Below are positions 33,246 through 45,311 of a stretch of DNA of 64,000 nucleotides, one piece after another (the first letter of the stretch is position 1; every line of letters starts with the position of its first letter). The stretch covers positions 234,184-298,183 of the forward strand of contig VXAZ01006315.1 in the NCBI GenBank assembly GCA_013399875.1. The letters run 5' to 3'. Source of the stretch: Gymnorhina tibicen (taxonomy: Eukaryota > Chordata > Aves > Passeriformes > Artamidae). The notes beneath the pieces were generated by a model, which had not been told where the DNA came from, did not search any database, and saw only the letters and a program-made list of their open reading frames with translations. The position numbers and the translations under genes were made by a program.

Positions 33246-35342
33246 AGGGACAGCATGTGCTAGTTAACAAGTTCTGCCCTTTGCTATTGTTATCCTAAAT
33301 TGGTACTCTTTGGTCAGACAATTAGATCAGGCAACTAGAGGGCTCTGTTGTTAGGCTCCCTTCTAATGTGTATTTAGATTTTGGGCAGCCTAAAAAGATT
33401 ACTGTGGGTGTCTGTCTAGATCCATACAATAGGGTTCAGAACTACTCAGTCAAATTCACTCTTTTCACTCCAGTCAGTAAAAAATATTAGGGTGTTTAAC
33501 AGAGAGGAAAGTGAGGGGTTTCTCACTAAACTGTAGTCAGACTATTAAGGAGTGGTGTCTATGAATGAACTGAGGGAAGGCTGGGAATTCCTGCAGAAGA
33601 AAACTGCTTTGGCCCTGAAAAAGAGGTGTGAGCAAAGAACCTTTCAGACATTGGCTTGCTTCTTACTCCCACTGGAGTCAGTGAAGATGCCTGTAATTGA
33701 TTTCAAAGGGAGAAAATCATGCCAGCATTTGTACAGAAGGATTTTTTGTATACTTCAATACATGGGACCAAAGTTCTGGCCCTTCTGTAGCTTATGTAAT
33801 GGAGTAATCTCCAAGGAAAGGGAAAATTGGCTGCTATATAGATGTGGAAACATTCATTAATCATTGGTTCAGCACTCTAAACATTTCCTGTTTATATCCA
33901 GAGTGACACATCTTTAAATGATATTGCCAGCTTCAATTTGGCATCAATGTCTTATTTTGTAAAAACAAGCTGTTATCAAATTTAACAGAAATAGAACAGT
34001 TTCCATGAAGAAAATTATTCTGAATGGCCTTTGGTTCAGATCTTGTTTCATAAAACATACTTTCTTCAAAAGTTTTGATCCAGTGACCTTAGACTGAAAA
34101 AGTGAAGGGAAACTGGTTGGGAAAAAAAAAAGTTTGGAATTGTCCTGTATTGTCCACTTCAGGAGAAAAAAAAAAACAATTATTAAAGAGATGTGCAATT
34201 CCCTAGCTCATAGTAAATGAGCCTGTGGTGGATATTTTTCTAAAAAGAAACTCTAGTTGTACTGCTCACACACAAAAGTGTCCATTCTGATTACTGCTGT
34301 TTGTCACTCCTGCTCTCAGAATTTCCACAATCAACAGTTCTCGCTGTCTCCCACCTCCAGCCCCCTAGACGTAACCTACCTCCTTTTTCTCGTCAGGACC
34401 CAAATAACACACAGATTTTAACATATTTCAGACCACTGCATGACTGTATAAACAGATTTTGCAGGGAGAGAGAGAGCAGAAGGAATGGGGGGAAGGAAGA
34501 AAGCCAAACCTTCTAATATTCCATTTCTGTCAGTGTCTTCAGCATGACAAGGCCAGGCTTTTCAGGCTAAATGTATACTAGCAATTTCCTATATTAGGAA
34601 ACAAAAAGCATTTTTGGCACCAAGTTTTACTGCTGCAGAATAGCTGTATCTATGCAGTTAAGCAGTTTTGCCCTCCAACAACCCATGTTGGCTGTATCCA
34701 GACTACTAGTTGTGACTGATTCCTGGAAGCATACCTGGGAATTGTCTGGGAGACCCCTACCTGGCTTCAGCTGAAGCTATACCCCACTGCCCAGCTGCTT
34801 GAACAGTTGAACAGTGAAGGCAGTTGGTCAAGAATCACACAAGTTTCCTGGATCTGCTTAGTTTACTGGTGTAAAGACAACCCTGGACTGCAACCACTAA
34901 GGACACTATACCAAGAGAAAAAGTGCAGTAAAAGTTTAAATTATAAAATATTCTGGGTTCCAGGGTCTCTGTGTTGTAATCATAAAGTTTCATCTTGACA
35001 GTCTGATGTATCTCTCCTCTTCCCCTACACACCTAGCCAGGGAAGATCCTGTATGGTATTGGAAAGCTTTGTATTCCCTAGGCCTTATAAAGGAAGAAGG
35101 AAAGCAGTTTATGAGAGAATATAGTGAAGAATGCTCCCAGCCTCTCAGTTCTTCCCTTAACTGTGTGTCTTAGCCATCACATGAATGCACAAAAGCACCA
35201 TGCCCAAATATCAAACTCCCATATCTCTCACCCCTTGGAAAACAGGTGGATGAGTAATTCACCTAAGGCATGGTTGGCTAAAATATAGTAAATACCAGAA
35301 CACTGTGTCTGTTCCTTCTTCTTATCTGTTCTGCTGTTTCAG
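33246..35342. other. unique sequence, no gene seen
   Basis: Short open frames only; A-rich runs near 34121 and 34166. The + frame at 33552-33860 (102 codons) has no splice frame or recognisable domain. Confidence 0.4.
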
Positions 35343-35389
35343 CATATGAAAGAAACAGGCTTTAGTGGTATATAAACTGCTGATGAAAG
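35343..35389 (+). ncRNA. candidate non-coding exon, 47 nt
   Basis: The splice signals are among the strongest in the window. A long pyrimidine tract (CTTCTTCTTATCTGTTCTG...TTTCAG) ends at 35342 and AAAG|GTGAGT begins the next intron. All three frames in between contain a stop, so it cannot be an internal coding exon. It may be an exon of a long non-coding RNA, a 5' UTR exon, or a decoy. Confidence 0.22.
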
Positions 35390-38300
35390 GTGAGTCTCTT
35401 GTCATATTTTGTGTGAAGTAAGGGTGAATCTCAGAGTTCTCCTTGCAAGGTAAAAATCTCTTTTGTAATCTCAGCAGAAAATCACTGCTTCTTCCGTGTC
35501 ATGGCATTTTTAAATAAAGTCATAAACATTTCAATAAGGAAGGATGTATTTTAATCCAAGCAAATTCTTCCCAGTGTAAGAGAAACAGTTTTAAATTCAG
35601 TGGGCTGTATCAAAAGAGACTACAGAATAACTTAATCTGGTAATCATTTGTGAGGTTCAGGTCCCAGGATACGGCCAGCAGAAGAACTGTAAAACTTTGG
35701 TTTTCTGTTTAGCTGTCCTGACATACATTACCCACAACAAAGCATTTGGCCTTTGCCTCTACAACACTGGCTTGTTCTGTGGCAGAGCCAGGAATGTAGG
35801 AATGTGGCTCCCAGCCAAGCTGGTGGGGAGAGAATGCCCTTGACCTGGAGGATTCCAGCTCTCTCCGTGTCTGCATCTTTTATCCAGCACTTTATGCCAT
35901 TTGAAGTGGGTGCTTCTCTATGCTGCCCACAGCTGCTGTTCTCTCTCCTGCATCTGCCATTCTCACAGTCCCAGCCTGGGTGGTCGTGCTGGATTTGTGC
36001 ATTGCGGGCTAGCCAGGATGTGGCTATTGAAAGGGCAAACGTGGGGAAGGCCAGAGCATGGCAATATGTGCATAATAGCAAGTCAAGTCAGTGTTCACAG
36101 GCTGAGAATACCACAGTGTTTGAGCTAAGGGAAGATCTTTGTTTGCTTTTCCTTGCACTAGTGACTGGGTTACTGCAGCCTAATAGAAGGCTCTTTATTT
36201 TATTTTATGCTCTGTGAACCTGACCCATCACAAATCAATTACAAAAAGCTTATAAGTTCTTTCATCCCGCTCCTCCCAGGAAGGGCAGCTGAGAATAATT
36301 CATGATGAATAAATCTGATAGTTCCCAGAAGACTGTGCTTAGTGAGCTTGAAGTTCTTCCTTCTGCTTCAAACATTCACTGAAAGAGAGAGCTGAGTTTC
36401 AGGTGAGGTAGTGGTAGTAGAAGAAAAGATGTTTTACACTTCATTTTTACCAGTGGGCAGTTTCTGACTGTCCCCCTGATGTACTCTGTAACTTTGGAAA
36501 GCATCATCACCCAGGGTCCTCCCAGGAGGTAAAGTCAAAAAATAATAACTGCAGAGCAGCAGGGCTCCAGATTCTTGCTTGACACTTCATCGTTCACCCT
36601 GGCATCTGAATGTACCAACTTCTGGGAAGTTTAGGGTTAAATAAGTGAGTAATTTATTCTGTTGTAAAGACAGGAACTATTGTGAATTCATCCTGTGGCT
36701 GTGGGTCCAGATGTTAAAATTGACTGAGGCCCACCTCTAATTCTAAACTTAGTGGTAGTCTACAGAGGAATTAAATTTATCAGCAAGAATTTAGATTACA
36801 GCTTTTTCAAAAGCCTGTTTATATTATTTTCTTTAATCATACTTTCATTGGGCCAGCAAATAATAACATTGTAATAACATTGTGCCAGATAAGCCACTTC
36901 AAAACCAGGAAGAAATAAAAATTACAAACATTGAACTGGCAAAGAAGACGACCACTAGAGATTGCCCAAATGGTGCCACAGTGTCTGCAGACATTGCAGT
37001 GAGACAATAGGATACTGTAGAAGGGATAAGAACCAGTTCTGGAGGCAGGGTGTTTGTTCAGGACATGCAGAATCACAGCCGCTGATATGTCTATTTCATG
37101 TGCCTTATTTAAGGCCATGTTAAAAAAGTATGTAAGTATCTAAAGAGTCAGGTCAAACCTGTGGGATTTTAGATTGGAGATGGAGATGTCGGTGTTTTTG
37201 AGACCTGTTCACTGCTTTAAGTTCTGCTGCTTTAAATACTTTACGAGTTTGACTTTTTGAGACTGAGGGGTGACATGAAGATTGCATAAGTACTGAGTAG
37301 CTTCCATTCCCATTCACACTGATGAGGTATGGAGATCCTGTCCTCTGCCTCAGTGTTCCTTTGACCCACTACCTTAAAACCCTAGACCCAAAGGTAAGCT
37401 CTGACCTACATGAGATTCCTTCAACAAGTGATGGTTTGTTGCCATCTTTTTAATTTCCTTTTCACCTTGCAAGGATGTTGTGATGCATAATTTGAGTTTG
37501 CAAATTACTCTGGCAGGAAAGCAGTCTCACAAGCAAAATATTGTGTACTTCAGAGCTTGGGTTTAGGCCAAACAGACAGAAGAGAAGCAGGAAGGAGGTC
37601 AAAATTTTATTTTATCCCTTGTATTTCTGAATCCATGTAGAAAGTGTGTAGGTGGGCCCAGAAATCTCTGTATGCTGCAGAACCTGAGAATAGTCTTTGC
37701 TTCTGCTTATGAAACTGTATTGGAAATTTTTCTCATGCCATTGACTCTTGAAGGTCTGACACACTTAGTGCCTCCAGGCTGAGAGCGGAGTGAAGTTCAG
37801 GCTGAATAATGCAGATTGAAGAGATGCCTCAAGGTACCAAGGATGGCTAAGTCCTAGAACCTTCACCTGTTTAGATGTATGTGACTGAAATGGGTGGATT
37901 AACTCCCAAGGCGTAGGAAAGGGTAGCTAGTTCACTACTAACTACTAGTAGTACTAGTGAAGGAGATATGAATATTTGTGCAAGGAGAATACACAGCAAA
38001 CACAGCATCCACAGCAAACAACCTCTGAGTTGCCACATGGTTATTAGCTAACTTCTTTAACTTAAAATTTCCTCTCAGTTAAAGGCAGAACACTGGACAG
38101 TTGGAGTTTGTACATCCTTACACCATTTAATAGGGCTCACAAGGAGGTGTGCTTAAATTCACTTTTGCAGCATGGACATCCAAGGACTGTCTGCCTTTTA
38201 TGCTAATTCAAACACACGTTGCTGCTTTGATTTTTTGCTTAGGCAGTCCCAGCAACTGAGTGAAAGCAGAGAGCTGTTGGTAGCAGTTGAACCTCCTGCT

Positions 38301-38500
38301 ATTTGCGAGCAGGTGTGAAGTTGGAGGACTTGGGCAAGAGAAGGAATCCTCATTTGTTGCCTTTCTTCTCAGCTTTGAAGAACCCACATAATTTGTAGCA
38401 CATATCGTGGTCACTTTATAAAGAGAAAGCTTTGGCAGCAAACCAGAGGGGAAAGGGCTTATACATGGGAACTAACACATACATACATGTATGTTATCTC
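35390..38500. other. unique sequence; GC-richer patch at 35.73-36.1 kb
   Basis: Long open runs lie on both strands at 35728-36217 (154 codons +, 117 codons -). Overlap on both strands and no domain suggest a composition effect. An 11-bp doublet AATAACATTGT lies at about 36860. A 31-base near-palindrome lies at 37931-37961. No gene supported. Confidence 0.4.
37931..37961. repeat. near-perfect palindrome
   Basis: TTCACTA (37931-37937) is the inverse complement of TAGTGAA (37955-37961), and the centre ACTACTAGTAGT (37941-37952) is an exact palindrome, offset by one base. It could form a cruciform; function unknown. Confidence 0.7.
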
Positions 38501-38570
38501 AGAATTAACTGTGTGTGTGTTTATGTAGGCATGTGCATGTGTGTGCCTATGCACATGCACACAAGTGTGT
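38481..38570. repeat. (TG/CA)-rich block with palindromes
   Basis: It contains a perfect 14-bp palindrome ACATACATGTATGT (38481-38494), a (GT)5 run (about 38511-38520), and an inverted pair TGTGCATGTG (38532-38541) / CACATGCACA (38552-38561) with a ten-base spacer. Alternating purine-pyrimidine DNA of this type can adopt Z-DNA, and the inverted pair can form a hairpin. Confidence 0.8.
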
Positions 38571-39405
38571 CTCTGCCAGGAAAAGCAGGGAGGAATTCAT
38601 AGCTGTCTATAAGATGTCCACAACTGAGCTAGTGACTCCACACTTGCTTACAATCAGTGGTGAGAAACAGGCACTTAGCAGAGCACAGTTCATCTTATCA
38701 TCTGAAATAAATCACCTTTTTAAAAGGCTGTTTCTCTCCATTATCTGAAAATGAGCAGACATCCATGTTGCAGAGGTGTAACATGAAGTGAGATGAATCC
38801 CACCTTTCCTGTCTGAGCTCTCTGGAGTATTCCACATTCAATTTACTGTATTATGTGTTACTTACAGTGCTGTCTATGTGACCTAAGTGTTCACTTGCCA
38901 AAGCCAATGAGGAAACCTGATCTGAATCCAACTGAAAATTATAACAGATTTTTCTGCACAACAACCTCATTATTTATTACAGTGGCATGTGCTTTCTTAA
39001 ATACAATTTTCAGTGTAAGAGATCTTCAGGTTTTGAAGGGTTCTTTTAAAAATTAGTTGTTCACTGATCTACATTATAACGTGATTGCACAGACAGTAGT
39101 GTTAACACAAACAAAAGAGCTCTGGACCGTGCCATGTGACAAGGGGCAGGAATCTCTTAAACCAGTATTTCTGCTAAGGTTTCTGTTGCTAGAAAAAGTG
39201 TGAAGAACTGATTTGGCAGACAGTTTTTACAAGGTGAATGAATTTACTTCATCAGTAAATTAAACGGAGTAGATACCTGCCTCCTGCAAACACAGCTGGC
39301 TAGAATGTTAGAGGGCTCCCCACAGGAAGGGTTAAATAAACTGTGTAATGTAAATGTTCACATTTCAGTAGCCTCTACACTGATCACAGTTTTACATGAC
39401 ATAAT
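38571..39405. other. unique sequence, no gene seen
   Basis: AT-rich, with open frames up to 77 codons and no recognisable domain or splice-framed stretch. Confidence 0.45.
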
Positions 39406-39491
39406 GGTTGCCCATGGCAGAGTGCTTGAAACTTTATGACCTTTAAGGTCCTTTCCAACCCAAACTATTCTGTGGTTCTGTGATTCTATGA
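39406..39491 (+). mobile_element. CR1 LINE 3' tail fragment
   Basis: Only the last part of the 3' UTR is left: GCCCATGGCAG, then TTATGACCTTTAAGGTCC, TTTCCAACCCAAACTATTC and the octamers TTCTGTGG, TTCTGTGA, TTCTATGA. It is the best-preserved tail in the window, so possibly a younger copy. Extreme 5' truncation is usual for CR1. Confidence 0.93.
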
Positions 39492-40119
39492 GGTACATCT
39501 TAGAGATCCTTAGGGCAGTTCAGGTCTTCAAATTACACTGAGGAAATGTCAGATGACACTAAATGGTTCTACATCCTTTGCTTATTCATACACAGAGATA
39601 ATGGTATAGGTGAAAAACAGGGATACCTGAGATATACCCAGATTCATCCTAGCTAGCTTCAGTTGCTGAGATGTCCAAGTCAGAATCCAGCTGTTTCAAC
39701 TCACTGTGGAGTTAATGGAGAAAGGGACAGCCCCAAAGACCAACTCGGATTCAGATTTAAATTGCTCTCCATAGGTATCTCTCTCCCCGGATGATAGAAG
39801 GATCCTAGAATAAATAAGTACTAAATGCAGGTGCTCTGGTAAAATGGATGAGCATATTTCTGTTAGCACCTTAGCAGTCCTGTACAGCAATCATAGGGTC
39901 CTCAGCAAGTCCACCTCGATTTGGTATGTCAAGGGAAGAGCATATTTTTCCCTAGTTACTTAAACACAAGTTATCAGTTGCTGTGTTTGCTGATCATCTC
40001 AAGATCTCAAACTTGAGAGTGCTGACAGAGGCATATGTGGTGCAGATCTGAGGCTGTGCTAGCTAGAGAGAACAGTACTTATAAACAGTTCATTAACTCC
40101 CCTTACATTAGGTACTTAC
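39492..40119. other. unique sequence, no gene seen
   Basis: Short open frames only. A minus-strand frame of 64 codons (39696-39890) has no recognised domain. Confidence 0.4.
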
Positions 40120-40195
40120 ACAGCGGATGTTTAGAGGCTGTCTTGGCTGGAGTTGTAATGGCAAGTGGTTGCTAGGAGGCGGGAATGGATTTATC
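40120..40195 (-). other. candidate exon, 76 nt, proline-rich peptide
   Basis: On the minus strand a very strong acceptor (CCTTTGCCTTCCTTTCTGTTTAG) and a GTAAGTACC donor enclose 76 bases. One frame is open: one base, then 25 codons, INPFPPPSNHLPLQLQPRQPLNIRC, ending on a codon boundary. It lies just upstream of a CR1 fragment on the opposite strand. It may partly be decayed CR1 (a GGCTGGAGTTGT-like match to the CR1 coding region on the + strand), which would make the sites fortuitous. Confidence 0.18.
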
Positions 40196-40226
40196 CTAAA
40201 CAGAAAGGAAGGCAAAGGAATCCGCT

Positions 40227-41055
40227 TTTGAAAGGGCAAGAAGGATAAGCATGGAAACCACAGGCCTGTCGATCTCACTTCACTGCCTGGTAAGGTTGTG
40301 GAGAAGATTATTCCAGGAGGTTTTGAAAAACAGCTGAAGGACAATGTAGTCACTGCTCACAGCTAGCACGGCTTAATGAGAGGAAGGTGCTGCATGTGGA
40401 GAGCACTACTGTCTGCAGTGCTGGGAAGTAGACCACTGCATCAGGAACTGGAACACACTTTAACTCTCCCTTCCACTACAGAAATTAACTAAGATGGAAT
40501 TCTACAAACCTTACCTCTTTCAGCATGTTTGTGGTGGAAAATAGAATTTCAATGACCCCGTAGGGTGCTCTTTGCTGTTGCTGGAAATAAAGAGCCTTGT
40601 GCAGAACTACTGGACAGTCCAGAGAAAGACCATTAAGGTGATTAATGTATAAGATCATTACCCCTATTAGGACAGGCTGATAGAGCTGGGAATGTTCAGC
40701 ATGGAGAAGGGAAGGCTCATGGAGGGATCACATCAATGTGTATAAAATCTGTAGGGAATCTGTAAACAAGATGGAGTCAGGCTCTTTCCAGAGGTGCCCC
40801 GTAACAGGATGAGAGGAAAGCAGCACAAACTGAAACACAGGACGTTCCCTCTGGACATCAGAAAACACTTTCCTTTTTAACTGTAAGGTTCACTGAGCAC
40901 GGGAACAAGTTCCCTAGAGAGAGGGCGCAGTTTCTAGCCTTGGAGACTCTGATAGTCTATATGGTCATAGGCAACTGGTGACCTGCTTCAGCAGGGGAGT
41001 TGGACCAGATGACCTCTAGAGGTCACTTCCAATCTTAGCCATTCTGATATTCTAT
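40227..41055 (+). mobile_element. CR1 LINE fragment with internal loss
   Basis: The 5' part (40227-40385) matches the start of the reverse transcriptase palm region (GGCAAGAAGG, ACCACAGGCCTGTCGATCTC, CTGCCTGGTAAGG, then CTAGCACGGCTTAATGAG). About 40386-40600 does not look like CR1. From about 40610 the C-terminal and 3' UTR part resumes (GACAGTCCAGAGAAAGACC, GACAGGCTGATAGAGCTGGG, GGAGTTGGACCAGATGACC) and ends with weak octamers CATTCTGAT and ATTCTATAT near 41040-41055. The middle has been deleted or replaced. Confidence 0.88.
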
Positions 41056-43081
41056 ATATGTTAGCCTGGAGATCATCTGTGGATTGGTGGTTGTCAAAGC
41101 TCAAGGGAAGAAAGCTGCTGTTGCACATGTAACAGGATGTTAGTGGGGAAGAGATCACTTCCAGATTATCTTTGGATGTCACTGTCCTTGCAAGCTGTTG
41201 AGGAATTGACACACATGGCAGCACTAACATTTGCAGGAGGATTTTGGGTCTGAAGAGTCACATGCCTCCTACGCAAGAGAAATAGCTGAGAAAAATTGTT
41301 TCATTGTTTCTGGTGCTTGTTTTCACACTCAGCAACCAGCTTCCCTTGGCATCTTTCCATCTCTGGGACCCAGCTGCCAACAACCTGGTTTGAGTTTAGC
41401 TGACCTATTGTTTGCTTTTCATTTTAAATATCATAGACCCAAAAAATAAAAAAGAAGAGGAGAAGGCTAATTTCACTACAACAATGAATAAGTGCTAAGT
41501 AGATTTTCTTTCATACCACGTGTGTTTGTTGAACACCTGGCCTATATCTTCCTACAGTCACGCTTGAAAGAAACCCTGTGCATGTAGGTAACTCCTCTTT
41601 CTCGAAAGTGGCATCCTGTGATCCAAGACACATAGCAGTAAGGAGACCTGCTGCCTTTTGCAAGGAACGTTAGATCCTTTCCATAGCCTTTCCCATGCAA
41701 ATTCATCAGATAAATAATAAGCCGTAATTTTCCCTACTTGATAGGAAAAAATGGCTTTCATAAAACTTTCAAGTAAATTGACACTCTATTTGTTTAGACT
41801 GAACAGGAGAAAAGAGATCATGTGAAAATGACCTAGGGATAAATCATTTTGAGAGCTCTGGTATGTGGATGTAGTAGTTTTCTTACTGAGCAGAAGCAAA
41901 ACAAACATAGTGGAAGATCTCAGATTATGTGAGTGCAATAACTCTGCAAGTGGTGCACCCCAAAGATCCTGGCACAGAACACTTCTGCTTTTACCACCAG
42001 TTGCTCTCAGAAGTTACAGTTCTCATTCTCCTCAGTCACAGTTACATCCTCCACTAGAACACAATCTTTTCAGCATGATTCACATGCACTTCCCAAGCTG
42101 TATTCAGAGACCTTCCCAGGCAGTTGTGGTAGGGTTTCCTAATATGGACAGTATATTTGAAGAGTGGGCAGAAAATGAAAATGTTGTGTGGTCCAGAATC
42201 CTGTTTTCATACCTTATCCTGTTTTTATATGTATATATATAATATGTATAATGTGCCAAATCTGGTTTCTGTGTATGAACTGAGCATTGTAGAGTAACTA
42301 TGATTTGTGTAGGGTAAATGCTTCCTGTTGGTATTTTAAAGCATACAGAGGCAGGCTTAAAATAATGCACCAGCCCAAGAAGTTCTTTAAATAGCACAGG
42401 AAATATGATGAACTCTTGAGTCGACCAGTGACAGCACAGGAAAAGGAAAAACAGAGATCAGATGAGACTTAGGTAACAAGTGGGATTATATGTTCTTCCA
42501 GAGGTTATCACAAGCTTGATTCTGACACAGGTAGAATATCGCTAATAAAGACAATATTCTACCAGGATGGGTTATACTCTCCTAATTATGGAGCTGTTTC
42601 TGTGGCAACAGACAGAAACCACATTTACCCTGGTTTTGGTGGCTTGTATATCTTTAATGATACACTTCCAGAGAATTAAGGAGAAAACGAACAGTGACTT
42701 GTGGACAAGGTCAGCATGGGAACATTTTTTGTCCTGTTGTCTTGCTTGAACACACTGACTGCTGGACAGAAAAACTCTTGGTATCAGACACCATGCTTGG
42801 TTACAGTTTTAATTATAGTCCTACAGCTAGAGTAGTATTCCAATTGAGAGGAGGGGGCAATAGTATTCCAATTGAGGGGAGGGGAGAGCCTTAGTCTTAT
42901 GGCTGGTACACTGCTGCTATTAACAGTTACTGCAGAGTCCATCTCCCTCCCCTTTGTCTGTTGATTTATGTGGGTGTTGCCACACAGAATTAGTTGATAA
43001 TCTCATTATACCTAATCCTGTTTACTCCTACAAAGGAGACTGGCAGAGCTCCCTTGTTTTGCTCTTTCTCTTTTCCTTTAG
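41056..43081. other. unique sequence with a 28-bp duplication
   Basis: No gene seen. TAGTATTCCAATTGAG plus a G-rich spacer is doubled at 42833-42886 with period 28. A (TA)-rich patch lies at about 42228-42255. The + open stretch 41865-42242 (125 codons) has no recognised domain. Confidence 0.4.
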
Positions 43082-43121
43082 TTATTTCAGAGATATTCTC
43101 TATAAAGCATGGACTTTCAGA
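43082..43121 (+). other. candidate exon, 40 nt
   Basis: A very strong acceptor (TTTTGCTCTTTCTCTTTTCCTTTAG, ending 43081) and a CAGA|GTGAGT donor bracket 40 bases open in two frames. One of these is one base plus 13 codons (YFRDILYKAWTFR), ending on a codon boundary. Too short to identify; decoy possible. Confidence 0.15.
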
Positions 43122-45311
43122 GTGAGTGCTTATCCTGTTTACTGTCCTTAATTCCAGACTCATCAAATTCAGCAACCTGCCCTATCCCTTTCAGTAAACA
43201 TTTTTTTTGAGTCAAGCATCATACAAACATTAGCTGTAGCTCTTCCTATGTTCAGTTCACGTAATTGCACTATTCTGAAGCAATTAAACTTCTCAAATGA
43301 CATTTTGGGTTTACATTATCTTTTGTGCCTTTAAAAAGCGGTCTCCCTTACAAGGTTTATTTATGGGCAATACAGTAAAGAAGACTAAAAGCTGTAAATG
43401 TCTACACATATTTTGGTACTTGAATACTTAGGTGCTTAGTAAGGTAGATTCACTTAATTCAGGATATTTCTAAAGCACAAGGAATCACAAGTATGTTTTT
43501 GATGACTAGAAGCTCTTAACAAGGTTACTAAAAGCATGTAAATGTTGTTGATGTGAATACAGGCATTAACATCATACGCACAGTAAACATAAATCTAGAC
43601 AGCAGTTGTAAGGCAAGATGAGAACCGTAACCACATCTACCTGTTTACCTTTTTAAGTGCTAAATGTAGTTAACAATAGCATGCTTGACTTGATAAAGAT
43701 TTGCATAGATAGGCTTATTAATTTTTGTTTTACCTATTTAGTGCTTGAGAAAAGTCCTAAGGAAAATGAAGACTTTATCCTTATTTATATAACCTAGACA
43801 GTGAACAAACCTGTTTCCTGAGTTTGTTTTAATCAAACAATCCCATTCTGAAGTGATGACTTTCAAAAGTACTTCAGTACATACTATTTAGATAATAGGT
43901 TTTGGAGGAAAAGAAGGCTCACAGTTTCCTAATGATTACTTTTACATGGTTCCAAAAGCTATATCACAGTTAGCTATACTGTAATTCTTCATCATTAGCT
44001 GTCATAGAATTTCTATGCTAAGTGGGGCAAGAATTGTAGGGGAAAGTAACATCACATTGTTGGCTTGAAAAAGCAGACGAGCTTTCTTGGAATGGAACAA
44101 GAACAGTTCCACTTCAAACTTCTGGACCAAGATGTATGTAGGAAGACTATTTACAGCTTAAGCACTACATATGTCTTACTTAGTTACCTGTTGTACATGA
44201 CAAAACAATTTCAGCACAGTCACACACAAGCTGCAATTCCATCAACTTTCAGCATCCGGTATCTCAAGACTGCCTGCCCAGAACTACCACACTAGGCATT
44301 AAGCATTGTTGATCATTTTATTGCATTTAGGAGCACACTGAGGCTTTGATAAGGATCTGCACCAGGTAGGTTTTCAGTCTAAAAAGGAATGATTATCTGA
44401 TTATGACAATGCAGAATCTCACTAAGGAGGGGAAAGAAAAAAGTTTTAGCACAGCCTCTAAAGTTACAGAACCTAAAGTTACGAGAACAATAAATTTCCT
44501 GTATTTTAGGGCCCAGATTTCAGTACCATGTTACCACTAGGAGCTTCTAGAATCAGTTGCTATGTAATTGTTTATCTCCTTAAAATCACTGTGTTTGACT
44601 TCCTGCCTTTAACATTTCCGAAATTTCCACCATCAGGCATTAGGCCGCTCTATCGACCTTCACTCAAAAATCAGATAGCAAGAAGAAGTCCCTGTAAATG
44701 GAAGAACTGGTTCTACATCCTTACTCCAAAGCATTTAAAGAAGAAAGATTTTAAATTGGGTCCTGCCATCCCTCAGCTGAGGTCTCCAGTCACTGCCCTC
44801 TGAAGTAGATATTACTCAAGTTTTTCTGCTTCTCGTAAAATGCTGAAGTACCTGCTGGGAGGAGGGATAGGAATCACAGCATTCCAGAATTGTGTCCTCA
44901 GCATCAAGACACAGAAGCAGTTCTCTTTTTATTGCCCAAAGACTATTTCAAAAGTTTGCATGGAGTGAGATAACTTCTACAGGAGAAATGGAAGATAATT
45001 TGCCTATTTGACATAGGAAAGATCAGCTCTCAAATTTGAACCAGAGGAGATCCCAGGTCACAGGCTCAGTGTTTTAATTAACAGGCTATTAAGTTATTAA
45101 TGGAGCCTTTTTTTTTTTTTCCATGAGAACAGCTTATCTGGACACAAATGGATCCAGCTGAGATGCTGATTCACAGAAATTGGAGGTATACACACACAGA
45201 CTCTCCCAACCATATGATAGGAAACACATCCCGCTAAACGGTGCCAGTGTGAGGGAGAGTGAGGCTGTGACCAGTGCTGTTAATACACACACTCTTATTG
45301 TTTCCTCTCAG
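43122..45311. other. unique sequence, no gene seen
   Basis: AT-rich. A T13 run lies near 45108-45120. The + open stretch 44528-44803 (91 codons) is unrecognised. No splice-framed exon stands out. Confidence 0.4.

Noticed and set aside
35728..36217. Genes on both strands in the GC-richer patch (154 and 117 codons)
   Set aside because: Mutually overlapping frames, no domain and no splice frame; explained by local composition.
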